Shown: positions 34,228 through 42,124 of the stretch, piece after piece | Layout: every line of letters begins with the position of its first letter | Numbering within the stretch: the first letter of the stretch is position 1 | Assembly (NCBI GenBank): GCA_964580185.1 | Contig: CAZOJQ010000002.1 | Span: 62,001-126,000 of the forward strand | Origin: CAYWWY01 sp964580185 | GTDB taxonomy: Bacteria > Thermotogota > Thermotogae > MWEM01 | Reading direction: 5' to 3' | Length of the DNA: 64,000 nucleotides | The notes under the pieces: generated by a model | What the model saw: the letters and a program-made list of their open reading frames with translations, nothing else | The model's database searches: none | What the model was told of the DNA's origin: nothing | Program-made: the position numbers and the translations under genes

Positions 34228-35052
34228 ATGGGAAAGGTTTTTCAAGAAGCGCGCGCTGCGTGGGCCTTTATCGAACGGAATTTCAACCTGGTCAAACGGT
34301 ATTGGAAATGGGAACTGGTCTTCTTTGTCTATACCGTGGCCAATTCGGTAACGATGGGCTTCATAGGGAAAGGTATAGAGAACTTCAGCGGCGTGGTTGT
34401 AGATACACAATACTTAATTCTATACATGCTTTTAGGGTCCATCCTCTGGGGATATCTGTCCATCCTTTTTGAAGTGGTGGCCGAAACAGTTGCATGGGAG
34501 CGATGGGAAGAGACGATCGAATACACATTTATGGCGCCAGTATCTCGAGCCACACACTTGTTGAGCGTCTGTGGATTCAGCATCTTTTATGGGCTCCTCC
34601 GCAGTGGATTGATCCTTTTGGTTGTGTCCGTTTTTTTCAATCTGGATCTTCAGGGCGCAAACATTTGGGCCGCAGGCGGAGTGCTCGGAATCGCCAGTCT
34701 ATCCTTTATCGGGTTGGGTATGATCGCATCCATTCTGCCGTTAATCTCCCCGGAAAAAGGAGTGCAAGTGGTCCACATCTTTCAGGCGCTGTTGCTCATG
34801 TTTTCGGGTGTCTATTATGAAGTGGAAGTTCTGCCCCATTGGATGCAGATGGTCGGACGGATTTCTCCCGCGACCTATGCACTGCGTGGGATGCGCGCAG
34901 CCATTTTGGAAGGAGAAGGGTTTTTGTCCCTGTGGATGCATTGGACCCCCTTGTTGCTCATGGGGATCATTATGCTTCCTATGGGGATCCTGATCTTCTC
35001 GTGGATGGAAACCTACGCCAAACGCCGCGGTTTGTTGAAACGGAACGGGTAA
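34228..35052 (+). CDS. ABC-2 type exporter permease
   Basis: 274 residues with six membrane helices. The DrrB/ABC-2 pattern is seen in VVAETVAWERWEETIEYTFMAPVSRATHLL (split over residues about 87-116), MFSGVYYEVEVLPHWMQMVGRISPATYAL and RGMRAAILEGEG. ATG 34228 has GAGGTGA seven bases upstream. It pairs with the preceding ATPase. No second permease gene follows, so it probably works as a homodimer. About 75 bases downstream a new promoter starts HU. Confidence 0.88.
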   Translation: MGKVFQEARAAWAFIERNFNLVKRYWKWELVFFVYTVANSVTMGFIGKGIENFSGVVVDTQYLILYMLLGSILWGYLSILFEVVAETVAWERWEETIEYTFMAPVSRATHLLSVCGFSIFYGLLRSGLILLVVSVFFNLDLQGANIWAAGGVLGIASLSFIGLGMIASILPLISPEKGVQVVHIFQALLLMFSGVYYEVEVLPHWMQMVGRISPATYALRGMRAAILEGEGFLSLWMHWTPLLLMGIIMLPMGILIFSWMETYAKRRGLLKRNG

Positions 35053-35125
35053 CCCTCCGAAAACAGCTTGAAATCTTGGTTCTTGCTGATGCCCCCTGTT
35101 GTGGAAAATCCCTTTTTTTGGGGTA

Positions 35126-35155
35126 TTGCTTTATCCACGGCATTTGTGGTATATT
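35126..35155 (+). promoter_or_regulatory. Promoter of the HU gene
   Basis: TTGCTT (35126-35131), 18 bases, TATATT (35150-35155) with extension TGTGG. The leader before the GTG start is about 53 bases. Confidence 0.7.
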
Positions 35156-35214
35156 TGGGGTAGGAAAAAACCGTGGATCCATGGGAAGATTCTACAGAAG
35201 GAGGGGGGATTACT

Positions 35215-35487
35215 GTGAACAAGAAGGAAATGGTTGACAAACTAGCAGCTGAAGCAAGTGTTTCCAAGAAAGAAGCGGGAAAACTCCTTGACTCATTCAT
35301 CAAAGTAGTAGAAGATGAATTGGCTACAGGAGGCAGTGTGCGTTTGGTGGGATTCGGTAGTTTTGTTGTTAAGCAAAACGCGGCTCGAAAGGGCGTTGAT
35401 CCCCGAACCAAAGCACCCATCAACATTCCTGCGAAAAAAGTGCCGAAATTTGTTCCCGGTAAGGAACTCAAAGAGAGAGTCCGGTAA
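35215..35487 (+). CDS. hup: DNA-binding protein HU
   Basis: 90 residues from a GTG with GGAGGGGGG upstream. The full HU fold is present: NKKEMVDKLAAEASVSKKEAG helix, GGSVRLVGFGSFVVKQNAARKG, and the DNA-binding arm PRTKAPINIPAKKVPKFVPGKELKE. It bends and compacts DNA as a dimer. Monocistronic, with its own promoter and terminator. IHF is excluded by the single-gene context and sequence. Confidence 0.96.
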   Translation: MNKKEMVDKLAAEASVSKKEAGKLLDSFIKVVEDELATGGSVRLVGFGSFVVKQNAARKGVDPRTKAPINIPAKKVPKFVPGKELKERVR

Positions 35488-35512
35488 CCGGAACAGGGTA
35501 AGAAAAAGAAAA

Positions 35513-35537
35513 GGGCTTGCAGATGCAAGCCCTTTTT
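35513..35537. terminator. Bidirectional terminator between HU and cold-shock genes
   Basis: GGGCTTGC, loop AGAT, GCAAGCCC with TTTTT on the plus side and TTTT on the minus side. It serves the convergent hup (plus) and cspA-type (minus) genes. Confidence 0.85.
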
Positions 35538-35559
35538 GTTTCAGAGGAAAAAAGCAAAA

Positions 35560-35763
35560 TTATCCAATAAGGTGTACGTTTGCGGCCTGAGGACCTTTGG
35601 GCCCATCCGTAACCTCAAACTCTACCGCTTGTCCTTCTTCCAATGTGCGGAATCCATCAGCCTGAATGGCAGAAAAATGGACAAAAACATCGGGGCCATC
35701 TTCCTGTGAGATGAATCCGTACCCCTTTTTCCCATCGAACCACTTTACTGTACCTTTTAACAT
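35560..35763 (-). CDS. cspA: Cold-shock domain protein
   Basis: 67 residues. RNP1 KGYGFISQ and RNP2 DVFVHFSAI in the usual positions, beginning MLKGTVKWFDGKKG. It is an OB-fold single-strand RNA/DNA chaperone. AGGAGG lies seven bases upstream. The leader from the predicted start near 35808 is about 45 bases, shorter than the long cold-responsive leader of E. coli cspA, so constitutive expression is likely. Confidence 0.96.
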   Translation of the reverse strand: MLKGTVKWFDGKKGYGFISQEDGPDVFVHFSAIQADGFRTLEEGQAVEFEVTDGPKGPQAANVHLIG

Positions 35764-35815
35764 CCTGCATCCTCCTACATCAATAATACTTCTCTTTAAC
35801 GAAAAGCTTATGTGT

Positions 35816-35844
35816 ATCATACTCTTTTTTTCTTGATTTGTCAA
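35816..35844 (-). promoter_or_regulatory. Promoter of the cold-shock gene
   Basis: Minus strand TTGACA (35839-35844), 17 bases, TATGAT (35816-35821). Confidence 0.82.
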
Positions 35845-35906
35845 GGTTTGGATCAGATTCGTATATCCCTATGCGAGGGAGAGAGCCTAAAACAAGCATC
35901 GGATTG

Positions 35907-35915
35907 TGATATAAT
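35907..35915 (+). promoter_or_regulatory. Extended -10 promoter of the radical-SAM gene
   Basis: TGATATAAT: TATAAT at 35910-35915 with the TG extension. The -35 is weak. The ATG lies 30 bases downstream. Confidence 0.7.
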
Positions 35916-35944
35916 CAAGAACCCGTGGAAAAACAGGAGTCAAT

Positions 35945-36847
35945 ATGGCTATTCATGAGATCGAAGCAAAAACCGTTTTGCATTACCATAAAAGGAAAAC
36001 GGCCACCCACTGGGATATAAACATATATCGGGGATGTGGCCACGGATGTCGGTATTGCTTTGCTCGCTACACGCATGAATATGTTTCCGTGGCAAACCCT
36101 TCGGATCACGCGTTCTTCCAAGAAATCTTCGTGAAGACAAACGCGCCTCAGGTTTTGGAACGCCAACTTCGATCGCCTCGGTGGAAAGGAGATCCGATCA
36201 CCATCGGAGGGGTAAGCGATTCCTACCAGCCAATTGAAGACAGATACCAAATCATGCCTGAAATCTTGCAGATCATGATCAAGTACCGAAATCCGATTGT
36301 ACTCTCGACAAAATCCACCCGCATTCTCAGGGACCTTTCGCTGTTCGAACGACTTGCTCAGGTGTGTCCGGTGCATGTGGGTGTCTCTGTATCTACACTG
36401 GATCCCTCTGTTCAAAAAGTATTGGAACCCCACGCTTCTCCGACTATGGACCGATTTGAACTCCTCCGCGCTTTCCGTAAGATTGGCTGTGGGACCAGCA
36501 TTTTGATGATGCCAATCGTTCCTTGGATCACCGACTCCTATGAGAATTTGGAAGCGCTGATCCATATGGCGCATCAAGTCGGTGCACAAGACCTGATTTC
36601 TGGTAGTCTCCGCTTACGAGGAAATACCCGTGAAGTCTTCTTCCGATTTTTGGAGCAGGAGTATCCGGGTCTGAAAGAGAAGTATCAGGATCTGTACGCG
36701 GGCGAGAAACCGGAAAAATCGTATCGGTACAGGATGAACCGCCAGATTCAAACGCTTTTAGCCCAGTATCCGCTGAGTTCTCCTCAGAAACCGGTAGATC
36801 AAGCCCCTCACCCCTACAAAAAACCCGAACAGCTTCGGCTATTCTAA
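35945..36847 (+). CDS. Radical SAM protein of the SplB/Rv2578c type with C-terminal QLRLF
   Basis: 300 residues. Cluster motif CGHGCRYC at about 31-38 in NIYRGCGHGCRYCFARYTHEY, then ITIGGVSDSYQPIEDRY and VLSTKSTRILRDL, typical of the family related to spore photoproduct lyase. The function of this subfamily is not known. The protein ends PEQLRLF; QLxLF at a C-terminus matches the sliding-clamp binding consensus seen in MutS, DinB and ImuB. That hints at a DNA-linked role, which is inference. Monocistronic, with AGGAG before the ATG and convergent with asd. Confidence 0.82.
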   Translation: MAIHEIEAKTVLHYHKRKTATHWDINIYRGCGHGCRYCFARYTHEYVSVANPSDHAFFQEIFVKTNAPQVLERQLRSPRWKGDPITIGGVSDSYQPIEDRYQIMPEILQIMIKYRNPIVLSTKSTRILRDLSLFERLAQVCPVHVGVSVSTLDPSVQKVLEPHASPTMDRFELLRAFRKIGCGTSILMMPIVPWITDSYENLEALIHMAHQVGAQDLISGSLRLRGNTREVFFRFLEQEYPGLKEKYQDLYAGEKPEKSYRYRMNRQIQTLLAQYPLSSPQKPVDQAPHPYKKPEQLRLF

Positions 36848-36871
36848 CAACCGATCCTCTGGATTTTTGGT

Positions 36872-36922
36872 AAGTAATCAGTTACCAGCAAGTATTCAGT
36901 TACCGGCAAGGAATCAGGTACC
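36872..36922. repeat. Three imperfect 18-bp tandem repeats
   Basis: Units of the type AAGTATTCAGTTACCGGC at 36872-36889, 36890-36907 and a partial at 36908-36922. The last unit covers the stop codon of asd. They lie between the convergent radical-SAM and asd genes. Probably slippage; no function is evident. Confidence 0.6.
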
Positions 36923-37891
36923 GTTGTTATTTCGAAGCGCCCGTTCCATAATCCGAAGGGCGTTGGTGGCAGCCCCAACGCGGACATTATCCGCTACGAT
37001 CCACATCATCAGCTCGCGGGGCCCTACGAAGCGAAGGCGGCTAATTCCTGTATGATCGCTGCCCGCAAATTCTTGGGGAGTATGATACCCATCGCTTCTT
37101 TGGATATGAAGGGTCCGATCGACAATCCGCGCGATTTCATGTTTTGAAGGGATTGGCTCCGATGTGCGCACGAACACGGCTTCGGAATGGCCATACACTA
37201 CCGGGACCCGTACACAGGTCGGGAAAATGCGGATATTCGGGTCATTAAGGATTTTCCGGGTTTCGTCGATCATCTTCCGTTCTTCGGTTGTGAATCCATC
37301 TTCTTGGGAATCGCCAATGATAGGGATCACGTTCTCATGGATCACATTGGGGAAATGGCCATGTTCCAGAGAACCCTCCTGTTGAGACCGGAACTCAAGA
37401 ATCCCCGTATTGCCTGCCCCAGAAACCGATTGAAAGGTAACGACAACGATTTCTTCAATACCCCACTCCATATGAATCCCGTATAGGCCCAATACCATTT
37501 GAATGGTCGAGCAGTTTGGGTTGGCAACAATCCCTTGATAGGCGTTCAAAAGAGACCCATTGACTTCGGGCACGATCAAGGGGATATGGGGGTCTTTTCG
37601 AAAAGCCGAAGAGTTGTCGATGACGATCGGAGTATGCGCAGCTCCGATAGGAGCGTATTTCCGAGCAATATCAGAGCCAGCGGAGAAGAAAAGGAAATCA
37701 TAGGTGTGGGAAAGGGCTTCTGGGGAAAGGCGTTGAATCGGGATCTCCTTTCCATGAAAGGGAATGGATCGCCCGAGCGACCGCTCCGATGCGAAAAGAT
37801 CCAACTGACTCACACCGATCGGGTGTTCTTGAAGCAACTGAATCATGGTTCTCCCAACCAACCCTGTCGCGCCAACAATCCCTATTTTCAC
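36914..37891 (-). CDS. asd: Aspartate-semialdehyde dehydrogenase
   Basis: 325 residues. NADP-binding GIVGATGLVGRTM at the N-terminus, phosphate-site NSSAFRKD, active-site Cys in VANPNCSTIQM (about residue 125), and SVSGAGNTG. It converts aspartyl phosphate to the semialdehyde for lysine, diaminopimelate, threonine and methionine. A GTG start with GGAG nine bases upstream. Divergent from the CoA transferase genes. No other lysine-pathway gene is adjacent. Confidence 0.95.
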   Translation of the reverse strand: MKIGIVGATGLVGRTMIQLLQEHPIGVSQLDLFASERSLGRSIPFHGKEIPIQRLSPEALSHTYDFLFFSAGSDIARKYAPIGAAHTPIVIDNSSAFRKDPHIPLIVPEVNGSLLNAYQGIVANPNCSTIQMVLGLYGIHMEWGIEEIVVVTFQSVSGAGNTGILEFRSQQEGSLEHGHFPNVIHENVIPIIGDSQEDGFTTEERKMIDETRKILNDPNIRIFPTCVRVPVVYGHSEAVFVRTSEPIPSKHEIARIVDRTLHIQRSDGYHTPQEFAGSDHTGISRLRFVGPRELMMWIVADNVRVGAATNALRIMERALRNNNGT

Positions 37892-37957
37892 AGCCGGTTT
37901 CTCCGATTTATGGGGTTAATCCTCCCCAAAGAATGCGATCGAATGGACTTCCGGTCG

Positions 37958-37963
37958 ATTATA
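37958..37963 (-). promoter_or_regulatory. Extended -10 promoter of asd
   Basis: Minus strand TGTGATATAAT. No good -35. It is 40 bases from the opposite-facing promoter of the CoA transferase operon, so the two may be co-regulated. Confidence 0.65.
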
Positions 37964-38002
37964 TCACATCCCCTGCGCGAAAGTTTCCCAAAGAGTTTGT
38001 GG

Positions 38003-38008
38003 TATAAT
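38003..38008 (+). promoter_or_regulatory. Extended -10 promoter of the CoA-transferase operon, with hairpin-bridged ribosome site
   Basis: TGTGGTATAAT, TATAAT at 38003-38008. The predicted start falls right at AAAGGAGGTGG (38014-38024). That Shine-Dalgarno is about 24 bases from the ATG at 38045, too far by normal rules, but a small hairpin (GCCG, GTTT, CGGC at 38027-38038) lies between and would shorten the gap to about 10 bases. Confidence 0.65.
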
Positions 38009-38044
38009 CCTTCCAAAGGAGGTGGTGCCGGTTTCGGCGAATGT

Positions 38045-38704
38045 ATGAAACAAAAGGTGATCCATATTCAAACTGCGGTGGATATGATTCCTCAAGCGGC
38101 CTCTCTGATGATCGGAGGGTTTTTGGGCGATGGATCCCCCGATTCCATGATCGAACGCCTGTTGGAGTGCACCAACGGCGGATTCACCATCATTGCCAAC
38201 GATACGGCCTTTCCCGACAAGGGAATTGGCAAACTGATTGTAGCCCAAAAAGCGGCGCGTGTCATCGTTTCTCACATCGGCACCAATCCAGAAACCCAGA
38301 AACAGATGATCGATGGGCGTTTGGATGTGGAGCTTGTACCTCAAGGGACTTTGGCGGAACAAGTCCGAGCGGCGGGATTTGGCTTGGGAGGAATCCTAAC
38401 CCCAACAGGAGTCGGTACCATCGCTGAGAAGGGGAAACAGAAAATCACCATAGAAGGTAGGGAGTATCTGGTAGCCCTTCCCATCTTCGCGGATTTTGCC
38501 CTCATTCGGGCCAAAAGGGCTGATTATTTGGGCAATCTCTCTTTTTCGCTCACGGGGCGGAACTTCAATCCCCTTATGGCATTTGCCGCTCGCACTGTAA
38601 TCGCTGAGGTGGACGAACTTTTGCCGGTCGGTGGTCTGCCACCTGACGAGATCGTTGTCCCGCATGCTGTGGTAGACTATCTGGTAAGGAGGGATGTCCA
38701 ATGA
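38045..38704 (+). CDS. 3-oxoacid/acetate-type CoA transferase subunit A (AtoD-like)
   Basis: 219 residues. Family I CoA transferase alpha subunit: SLMIGGFLGDGSPDSMIERLLE, TIIANDTAFPDKGIGKL, VSHIGTNPETQKQMIDG, VELVPQGTLAEQVRAAG and GILTPTGVGT. With subunit B it moves CoA between acyl-CoA and acetoacetate, butyrate or acetate, fitting amino-acid or fatty-acid fermentation. The ATG has no nearby ribosome site other than the hairpin-bridged one. The stop overlaps the ATG of subunit B (ATGA). The exact substrate is not readable from sequence. Confidence 0.92.
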   Translation: MKQKVIHIQTAVDMIPQAASLMIGGFLGDGSPDSMIERLLECTNGGFTIIANDTAFPDKGIGKLIVAQKAARVIVSHIGTNPETQKQMIDGRLDVELVPQGTLAEQVRAAGFGLGGILTPTGVGTIAEKGKQKITIEGREYLVALPIFADFALIRAKRADYLGNLSFSLTGRNFNPLMAFAARTVIAEVDELLPVGGLPPDEIVVPHAVVDYLVRRDVQ

Positions 38705-39393
38705 TCCAAGATCCCAAGACCGCCCGGAAGGTTATTGCGCAAAGGATCGCTCTGGAGCTTCATGATGGAGATATTGTCAATCTTGGAATCGGAATTCCCA
38801 CCTTGGTGGCCAATTTCATTCCCAAAGGGATTCAAGTCCACTTTCAATCAGAAAATGGAATCTTGGGAATGGGGCCCGCCCCAGCGCCCGGGATGGAACA
38901 CCCTCAATTGAACAATGCGGGTGGGATGCCCATTACCTTTTTGCCAGGGGCAGTCGCTTTTGATTCGGCCACTTCCTTCGGATTAATCAGGGGCAGGCAT
39001 GTCGATATCACAGTTTTGGGAGGGCTTGAGGTTGACCAACGAGGGCTTTTGGCCAATTGGATGGTGCCCGGAAAGATGATCCCAGGCATGGGCGGCGCGA
39101 TGGATCTGGTGACCGGGGCGAAGAAGGTGATCGTTGCTATGACTCATACAAACAAAGACGGGTCGCCCAAAATCATTCCTGAATGCACGCTGCCTTTGAC
39201 ATCGATCCGACCGATCCACCTGATCGTAACCGAAATGGCAGTGATTGCTGTTGAACCCGGAATCGGATTGGTCTTGAAAGAGATTGCCCCGCAGACCAGC
39301 TTGGAAGAGGTTCTGAAAGCTACAACCGCTCAATTGAAGGTGTCCGATTCGTTGACAGTGATGGATGTCCAGCTCTCCAGCGGCCAAGAGTAG
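38701..39393 (+). CDS. 3-oxoacid/acetate-type CoA transferase subunit B (AtoA-like)
   Basis: 230 residues. Catalytic Glu in the conserved HFQSENGILGMGPAP (about residue 51), preceded by NLGIGIPTLVANF and followed by GGLEVDQRGLLANWMVPGKM. It is translationally coupled to subunit A. The glutamate forms the covalent CoA thioester. No thiolase or acyl-CoA dehydrogenase gene is adjacent. Confidence 0.93.
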   Translation: MIQDPKTARKVIAQRIALELHDGDIVNLGIGIPTLVANFIPKGIQVHFQSENGILGMGPAPAPGMEHPQLNNAGGMPITFLPGAVAFDSATSFGLIRGRHVDITVLGGLEVDQRGLLANWMVPGKMIPGMGGAMDLVTGAKKVIVAMTHTNKDGSPKIIPECTLPLTSIRPIHLIVTEMAVIAVEPGIGLVLKEIAPQTSLEEVLKATTAQLKVSDSLTVMDVQLSSGQE

Positions 39394-39433
39394 AAAAAAG
39401 AACCGATTCCTTTTTCTCAGCCATTACGCGGGA

Positions 39434-40366
39434 TCAATCGAAAAAGCGAATAATCCGCCGCGCGATCCACCCGGTCAGAGCAATCGAAGTTGTATGGCCC
39501 ATGGGATATCGGACTACATGAGGATTTGGCAGCAATTGAAGGAGATCGTCGGTTGCCTGAGACGGAATGACCCGGTCAAACAACCCCCGGATGAAAAGAA
39601 CGGGAGACCGGATCAAAGGGGCAAAAGAGATGGGATCATATTGATAGCACGGAATGGGCGCTTTCTCGAAAATGTCTTCGACCCTCCGAACTTCCCGCTT
39701 GACCCAACCCACGGGATCGGGACGAAATTTGCGGATGCAGGTTTCTTCCGAATCGCACCCATAGGAATTCCCTTTGTTGCTGTATTCCGCGCGCACTTTG
39801 CGCGTATAGGGACAGTGGAAATTGATCCGCCTCCAATTGCCGCCCGTAATAACCAGCGCCCCTTTGCGAAACCGTTGATCCAATCCCATGGTCAGAGTCC
39901 CGATCATGCCACCGAACGAAACCCCCACCAACCATAACCGATCGGAATGAAACCCTTCCAGAGTTTCGATCAAGTCCGCGCTTCGGCGCACATCCTTAAC
40001 AGCCCGGTGGAACCGGACCACACACAGATCGGGTTCCGCTGAATAAAAGGGGTCTCCGCTTTCCATATGAGACGGTTTGCGCTTCTGATGATACGGCAGG
40101 ATGACCATCGACGCCCGATACCCTTTCGATGCAAAGAACTTCGGAAACCGCTCAAGAAACCGGATATTCGATCCCCCGATCCCGTGTAAAAAGAGGATGT
40201 CCCCCAGCAACGGGCGGTTTTTTGGGGAAAAAACCCGAAGAAAGACCCGTTCATTTTCGCGGACCGGGTCTTCATAGTTGGTGGGAAAGACATATTCCGC
40301 GCAATCGGGTTCCTGAGTCACTGAGTATTGGATTGGCTTCTTCTCGTACGTATACAAGTCGGACAA
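39434..40366 (-). CDS. Alpha/beta hydrolase of unknown substrate
   Basis: 310 residues. Oxyanion region LFLHGIGGSNIRFLERF, nucleophile elbow GVSFGGMIG (Ser about 151), acid in RGLFDRVIPSQA and the C-terminal His in YPMGHTTSIAL. Cytoplasmic, with no signal. It starts at a TTG with AGGAG 11 bases upstream. Convergent with the CoA transferase genes; whether it acts as an esterase, peptidase or thioesterase cannot be told. Confidence 0.8.
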   Translation of the reverse strand: MSDLYTYEKKPIQYSVTQEPDCAEYVFPTNYEDPVRENERVFLRVFSPKNRPLLGDILFLHGIGGSNIRFLERFPKFFASKGYRASMVILPYHQKRKPSHMESGDPFYSAEPDLCVVRFHRAVKDVRRSADLIETLEGFHSDRLWLVGVSFGGMIGTLTMGLDQRFRKGALVITGGNWRRINFHCPYTRKVRAEYSNKGNSYGCDSEETCIRKFRPDPVGWVKREVRRVEDIFEKAPIPCYQYDPISFAPLIRSPVLFIRGLFDRVIPSQATDDLLQLLPNPHVVRYPMGHTTSIALTGWIARRIIRFFD

Positions 40367-40490
40367 AAAGGGTGCTCTCCTATTTGAAATTAGAGGACCT
40401 GTTCCAACCCCTGTGGGTTGAGGAACGCGATTCTTAATTCTTTTGGTTCTTTAGACTTGTTCATTTCGAATGGTCTGCCCAGCGAGTGGA

Positions 40491-40522
40491 AAAAAAGGCA
40501 ACCAGAATCAGGTTGCCTTTTT
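40491..40522 (-). terminator. Terminator of tRNA-Asn
   Basis: Minus strand GGCAACC, loop TGATTCT, GGTTGCC followed by a run of T, starting right after the tRNA 3' end. Confidence 0.85.
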
Positions 40523-40596
40523 GGCTCCGGCAGAGGGTTTCGAACCCCCAACCCTGCGGTTAACAGCCGCATGCTCTACCGTTGAGCTATGCCGGA
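40522..40596 (-). tRNA. tRNA-Asn (anticodon GTT), CCA encoded
   Basis: A full cloverleaf can be drawn on the minus strand: acceptor TCCGGCA/TGCCGGA, D stem GCTC/GAGC, anticodon stem TGCGG/CCGCA with loop CTGTTAA (anticodon GTT), variable GGGTT, T stem GGGGG/CCCTC with loop TTCGAAA, discriminator G and an encoded CCA. The Sua5 product at 612-1706 would make t6A37 on this tRNA. Confidence 0.96.
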
Positions 40597-40611
40597 GTGG
40601 TTACCGATCGT

Positions 40612-40640
40612 ATTGTACCAAATATTTCCCCAAAAATCAA
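40612..40640 (-). promoter_or_regulatory. Promoter of tRNA-Asn
   Basis: Minus strand TTGATT (40635-40640), 17 bases, TACAAT (40612-40617) with TGG extension; about 10 bases of leader before the mature tRNA. Confidence 0.8.
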
Positions 40641-40678
40641 GATATCGGTTTTCTGATTCCTCAGAGAAGGGATTTCTC

Positions 40679-41887
40679 TCAAGCAAACGGTTCTCCGTCT
40701 TCTTTCTCTTTCTCGTTTTCCGACTCGTCATGCGAGTCCATCGGTTCATCTGGTTCGGGGCCTTCTACATCCTTCAGAAAATGGTTGATCTCGTTTTCGT
40801 TGTATTCCAGGATGGTCAGAAGCTCAACAGCTTCTTGCCGGGTGATGATCCCTTGGGTATGGGTTTGAATGATCTTTCGCACCTCTTCGTTGGGTTCGAC
40901 CAACCGTTCAAAAAACCCATTGTCCTTATTGGATGTCTTAATGGGTTCTTGAACGCGCGCTTCTTCTAATGTGTGCACTCTCAGGTCCCCCGAAACCGTG
41001 TTTATCTTCAGAATCCCTTCTTTTCCCGTTCCAAAGACATATTCCGATCTTCCTCCGGCGATCGGGCGTTGGCCTTTGAAGGAAGCGTCCCCTGAAACGC
41101 TGGTGAATCGAATGGTTCCATTCAACATATGCGCTTGGATGGTTACATCCCCGCTGACGGTTTTGATCGTCCAGCTCGGTTCCAACAGGTCTCCTGTCTT
41201 CAGACCGAAATCTCCGCTAACAGACTGAACCGTCCCGCGATTGCAGCGCGTTTTCGCGGATATATCGCCACTGACAGTAAATAACCGGATTTCCCGCGGA
41301 TTTTCCGATCGATCGTCCAGAGAAATATCGCCAGATTTCGAGGTGCACTTCAAATCCTCAAAAGAGACCCGATGCAACCGGACTTCCCCGGAAAAACTTT
41401 CAACCTCAAGTGTTCCTGAGCACAACGCGTCTTCCACCACACAATCCCCGGATTTTGTGGAAAGATGAAGCGATGGAGATTGTGAATCGTTGACCGTGAT
41501 ATCGCCGGAAGTGGTCGACAGTTTGAAATGTCGGGATACTCGATAATCAGAGGAACGGAGATTTCCCGAGATCGAGTTGATCTGAACCGTCTCGACTCCT
41601 TTGGGAATCCGGATCAAAGCGCGGTCCAGGGTTCCGCTACTGGTTCCAATCCGAATCCGGCCAACCATGATGCCCACAAAAGTTTCTTTGCTGTCAAACC
41701 GGATGACCATTCGCTTTCCTTCGCGAACGACTTCCACACTGCCCTTTTCTTCGGATCTCCAATAGGCATCCCACGTGAGATGATCCTCCTCCTCGGGCAA
41801 AGGCAGCAGCTCTATATTTCCATCGATCGAATTGATAACGACTTCGGAAATTCCTTCCAAACTTTCTTTTCCTTGTTCGATAAACAT
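40679..41887 (-). CDS. DUF4097 beta-solenoid protein
   Basis: 402 residues. The central part repeats the DUF4097 pattern about every 20 residues (INSISGNLRSSDY, TTSGDITVND, STKSGDCVVED, TVSGDISAKT, TVSGDVTIQA, TVSGDLRVH), which builds a right-handed beta solenoid. A helical segment (EEVRKIIQTHTQGIITRQEAVELL) and a very acidic tail end the protein. No signal peptide. Last gene of a DUF2089, two small membrane proteins, DUF4097 operon, a set often found together; its role is thought to concern envelope sensing but is not established. Confidence 0.82.
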   Translation of the reverse strand: MFIEQGKESLEGISEVVINSIDGNIELLPLPEEEDHLTWDAYWRSEEKGSVEVVREGKRMVIRFDSKETFVGIMVGRIRIGTSSGTLDRALIRIPKGVETVQINSISGNLRSSDYRVSRHFKLSTTSGDITVNDSQSPSLHLSTKSGDCVVEDALCSGTLEVESFSGEVRLHRVSFEDLKCTSKSGDISLDDRSENPREIRLFTVSGDISAKTRCNRGTVQSVSGDFGLKTGDLLEPSWTIKTVSGDVTIQAHMLNGTIRFTSVSGDASFKGQRPIAGGRSEYVFGTGKEGILKINTVSGDLRVHTLEEARVQEPIKTSNKDNGFFERLVEPNEEVRKIIQTHTQGIITRQEAVELLTILEYNENEINHFLKDVEGPEPDEPMDSHDESENEKEKEDGEPFA

Positions 41888-41891
41888 CTCT

Positions 41892-42122
41892 TCACATCCC
41901 TCCCAACAGACTCATGCCCAAAATGGCAAGAATCCAATTTATGATCGCGTATCCGATGGTCAAAGGGAAAAAGTCAATCACGAGAACCACCGCAAATCCA
42001 ACAGCCAAGACAAGATACAGCAAATTCAGATACGGAACCCGGATGGCCAAAAATCGTTTCCCCAAAACCAGCAGGGGGAGGGTTCCGATAATGGCCAGCG
42101 CAATCCGAATCCAGAAAGGCAT
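41892..42122 (-). CDS. Small membrane protein (76 residues)
   Basis: Two or three membrane helices (IRIALAIIGTLPLLVLG, LLYLVLAVGFAVVLVIDFF, IGYAIINWILAILGMSLL). Not assigned to a family. It sits two bases after the previous gene and four bases before the DUF4097 gene, so the operon structure supports it being real. Confidence 0.7.
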   Translation of the reverse strand: MPFWIRIALAIIGTLPLLVLGKRFLAIRVPYLNLLYLVLAVGFAVVLVIDFFPLTIGYAIINWILAILGMSLLGGM

Positions 42123-42124
42123 TT

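Noticed and set aside
36872..36922. Short repeats considered as a CRISPR remnant
   Set aside because: The units are directly adjacent without spacers, only three in number and partly inside asd.
40390..40572. Open frame covering the tRNA-Asn 3' half and its terminator
   Set aside because: It overlaps a clear tRNA and terminator and has no ribosome site.
40679..41887. DUF4097 repeats as an ice-binding or adhesin surface protein
   Set aside because: No signal peptide or anchor; it sits in a conserved DUF2089/membrane-protein operon.
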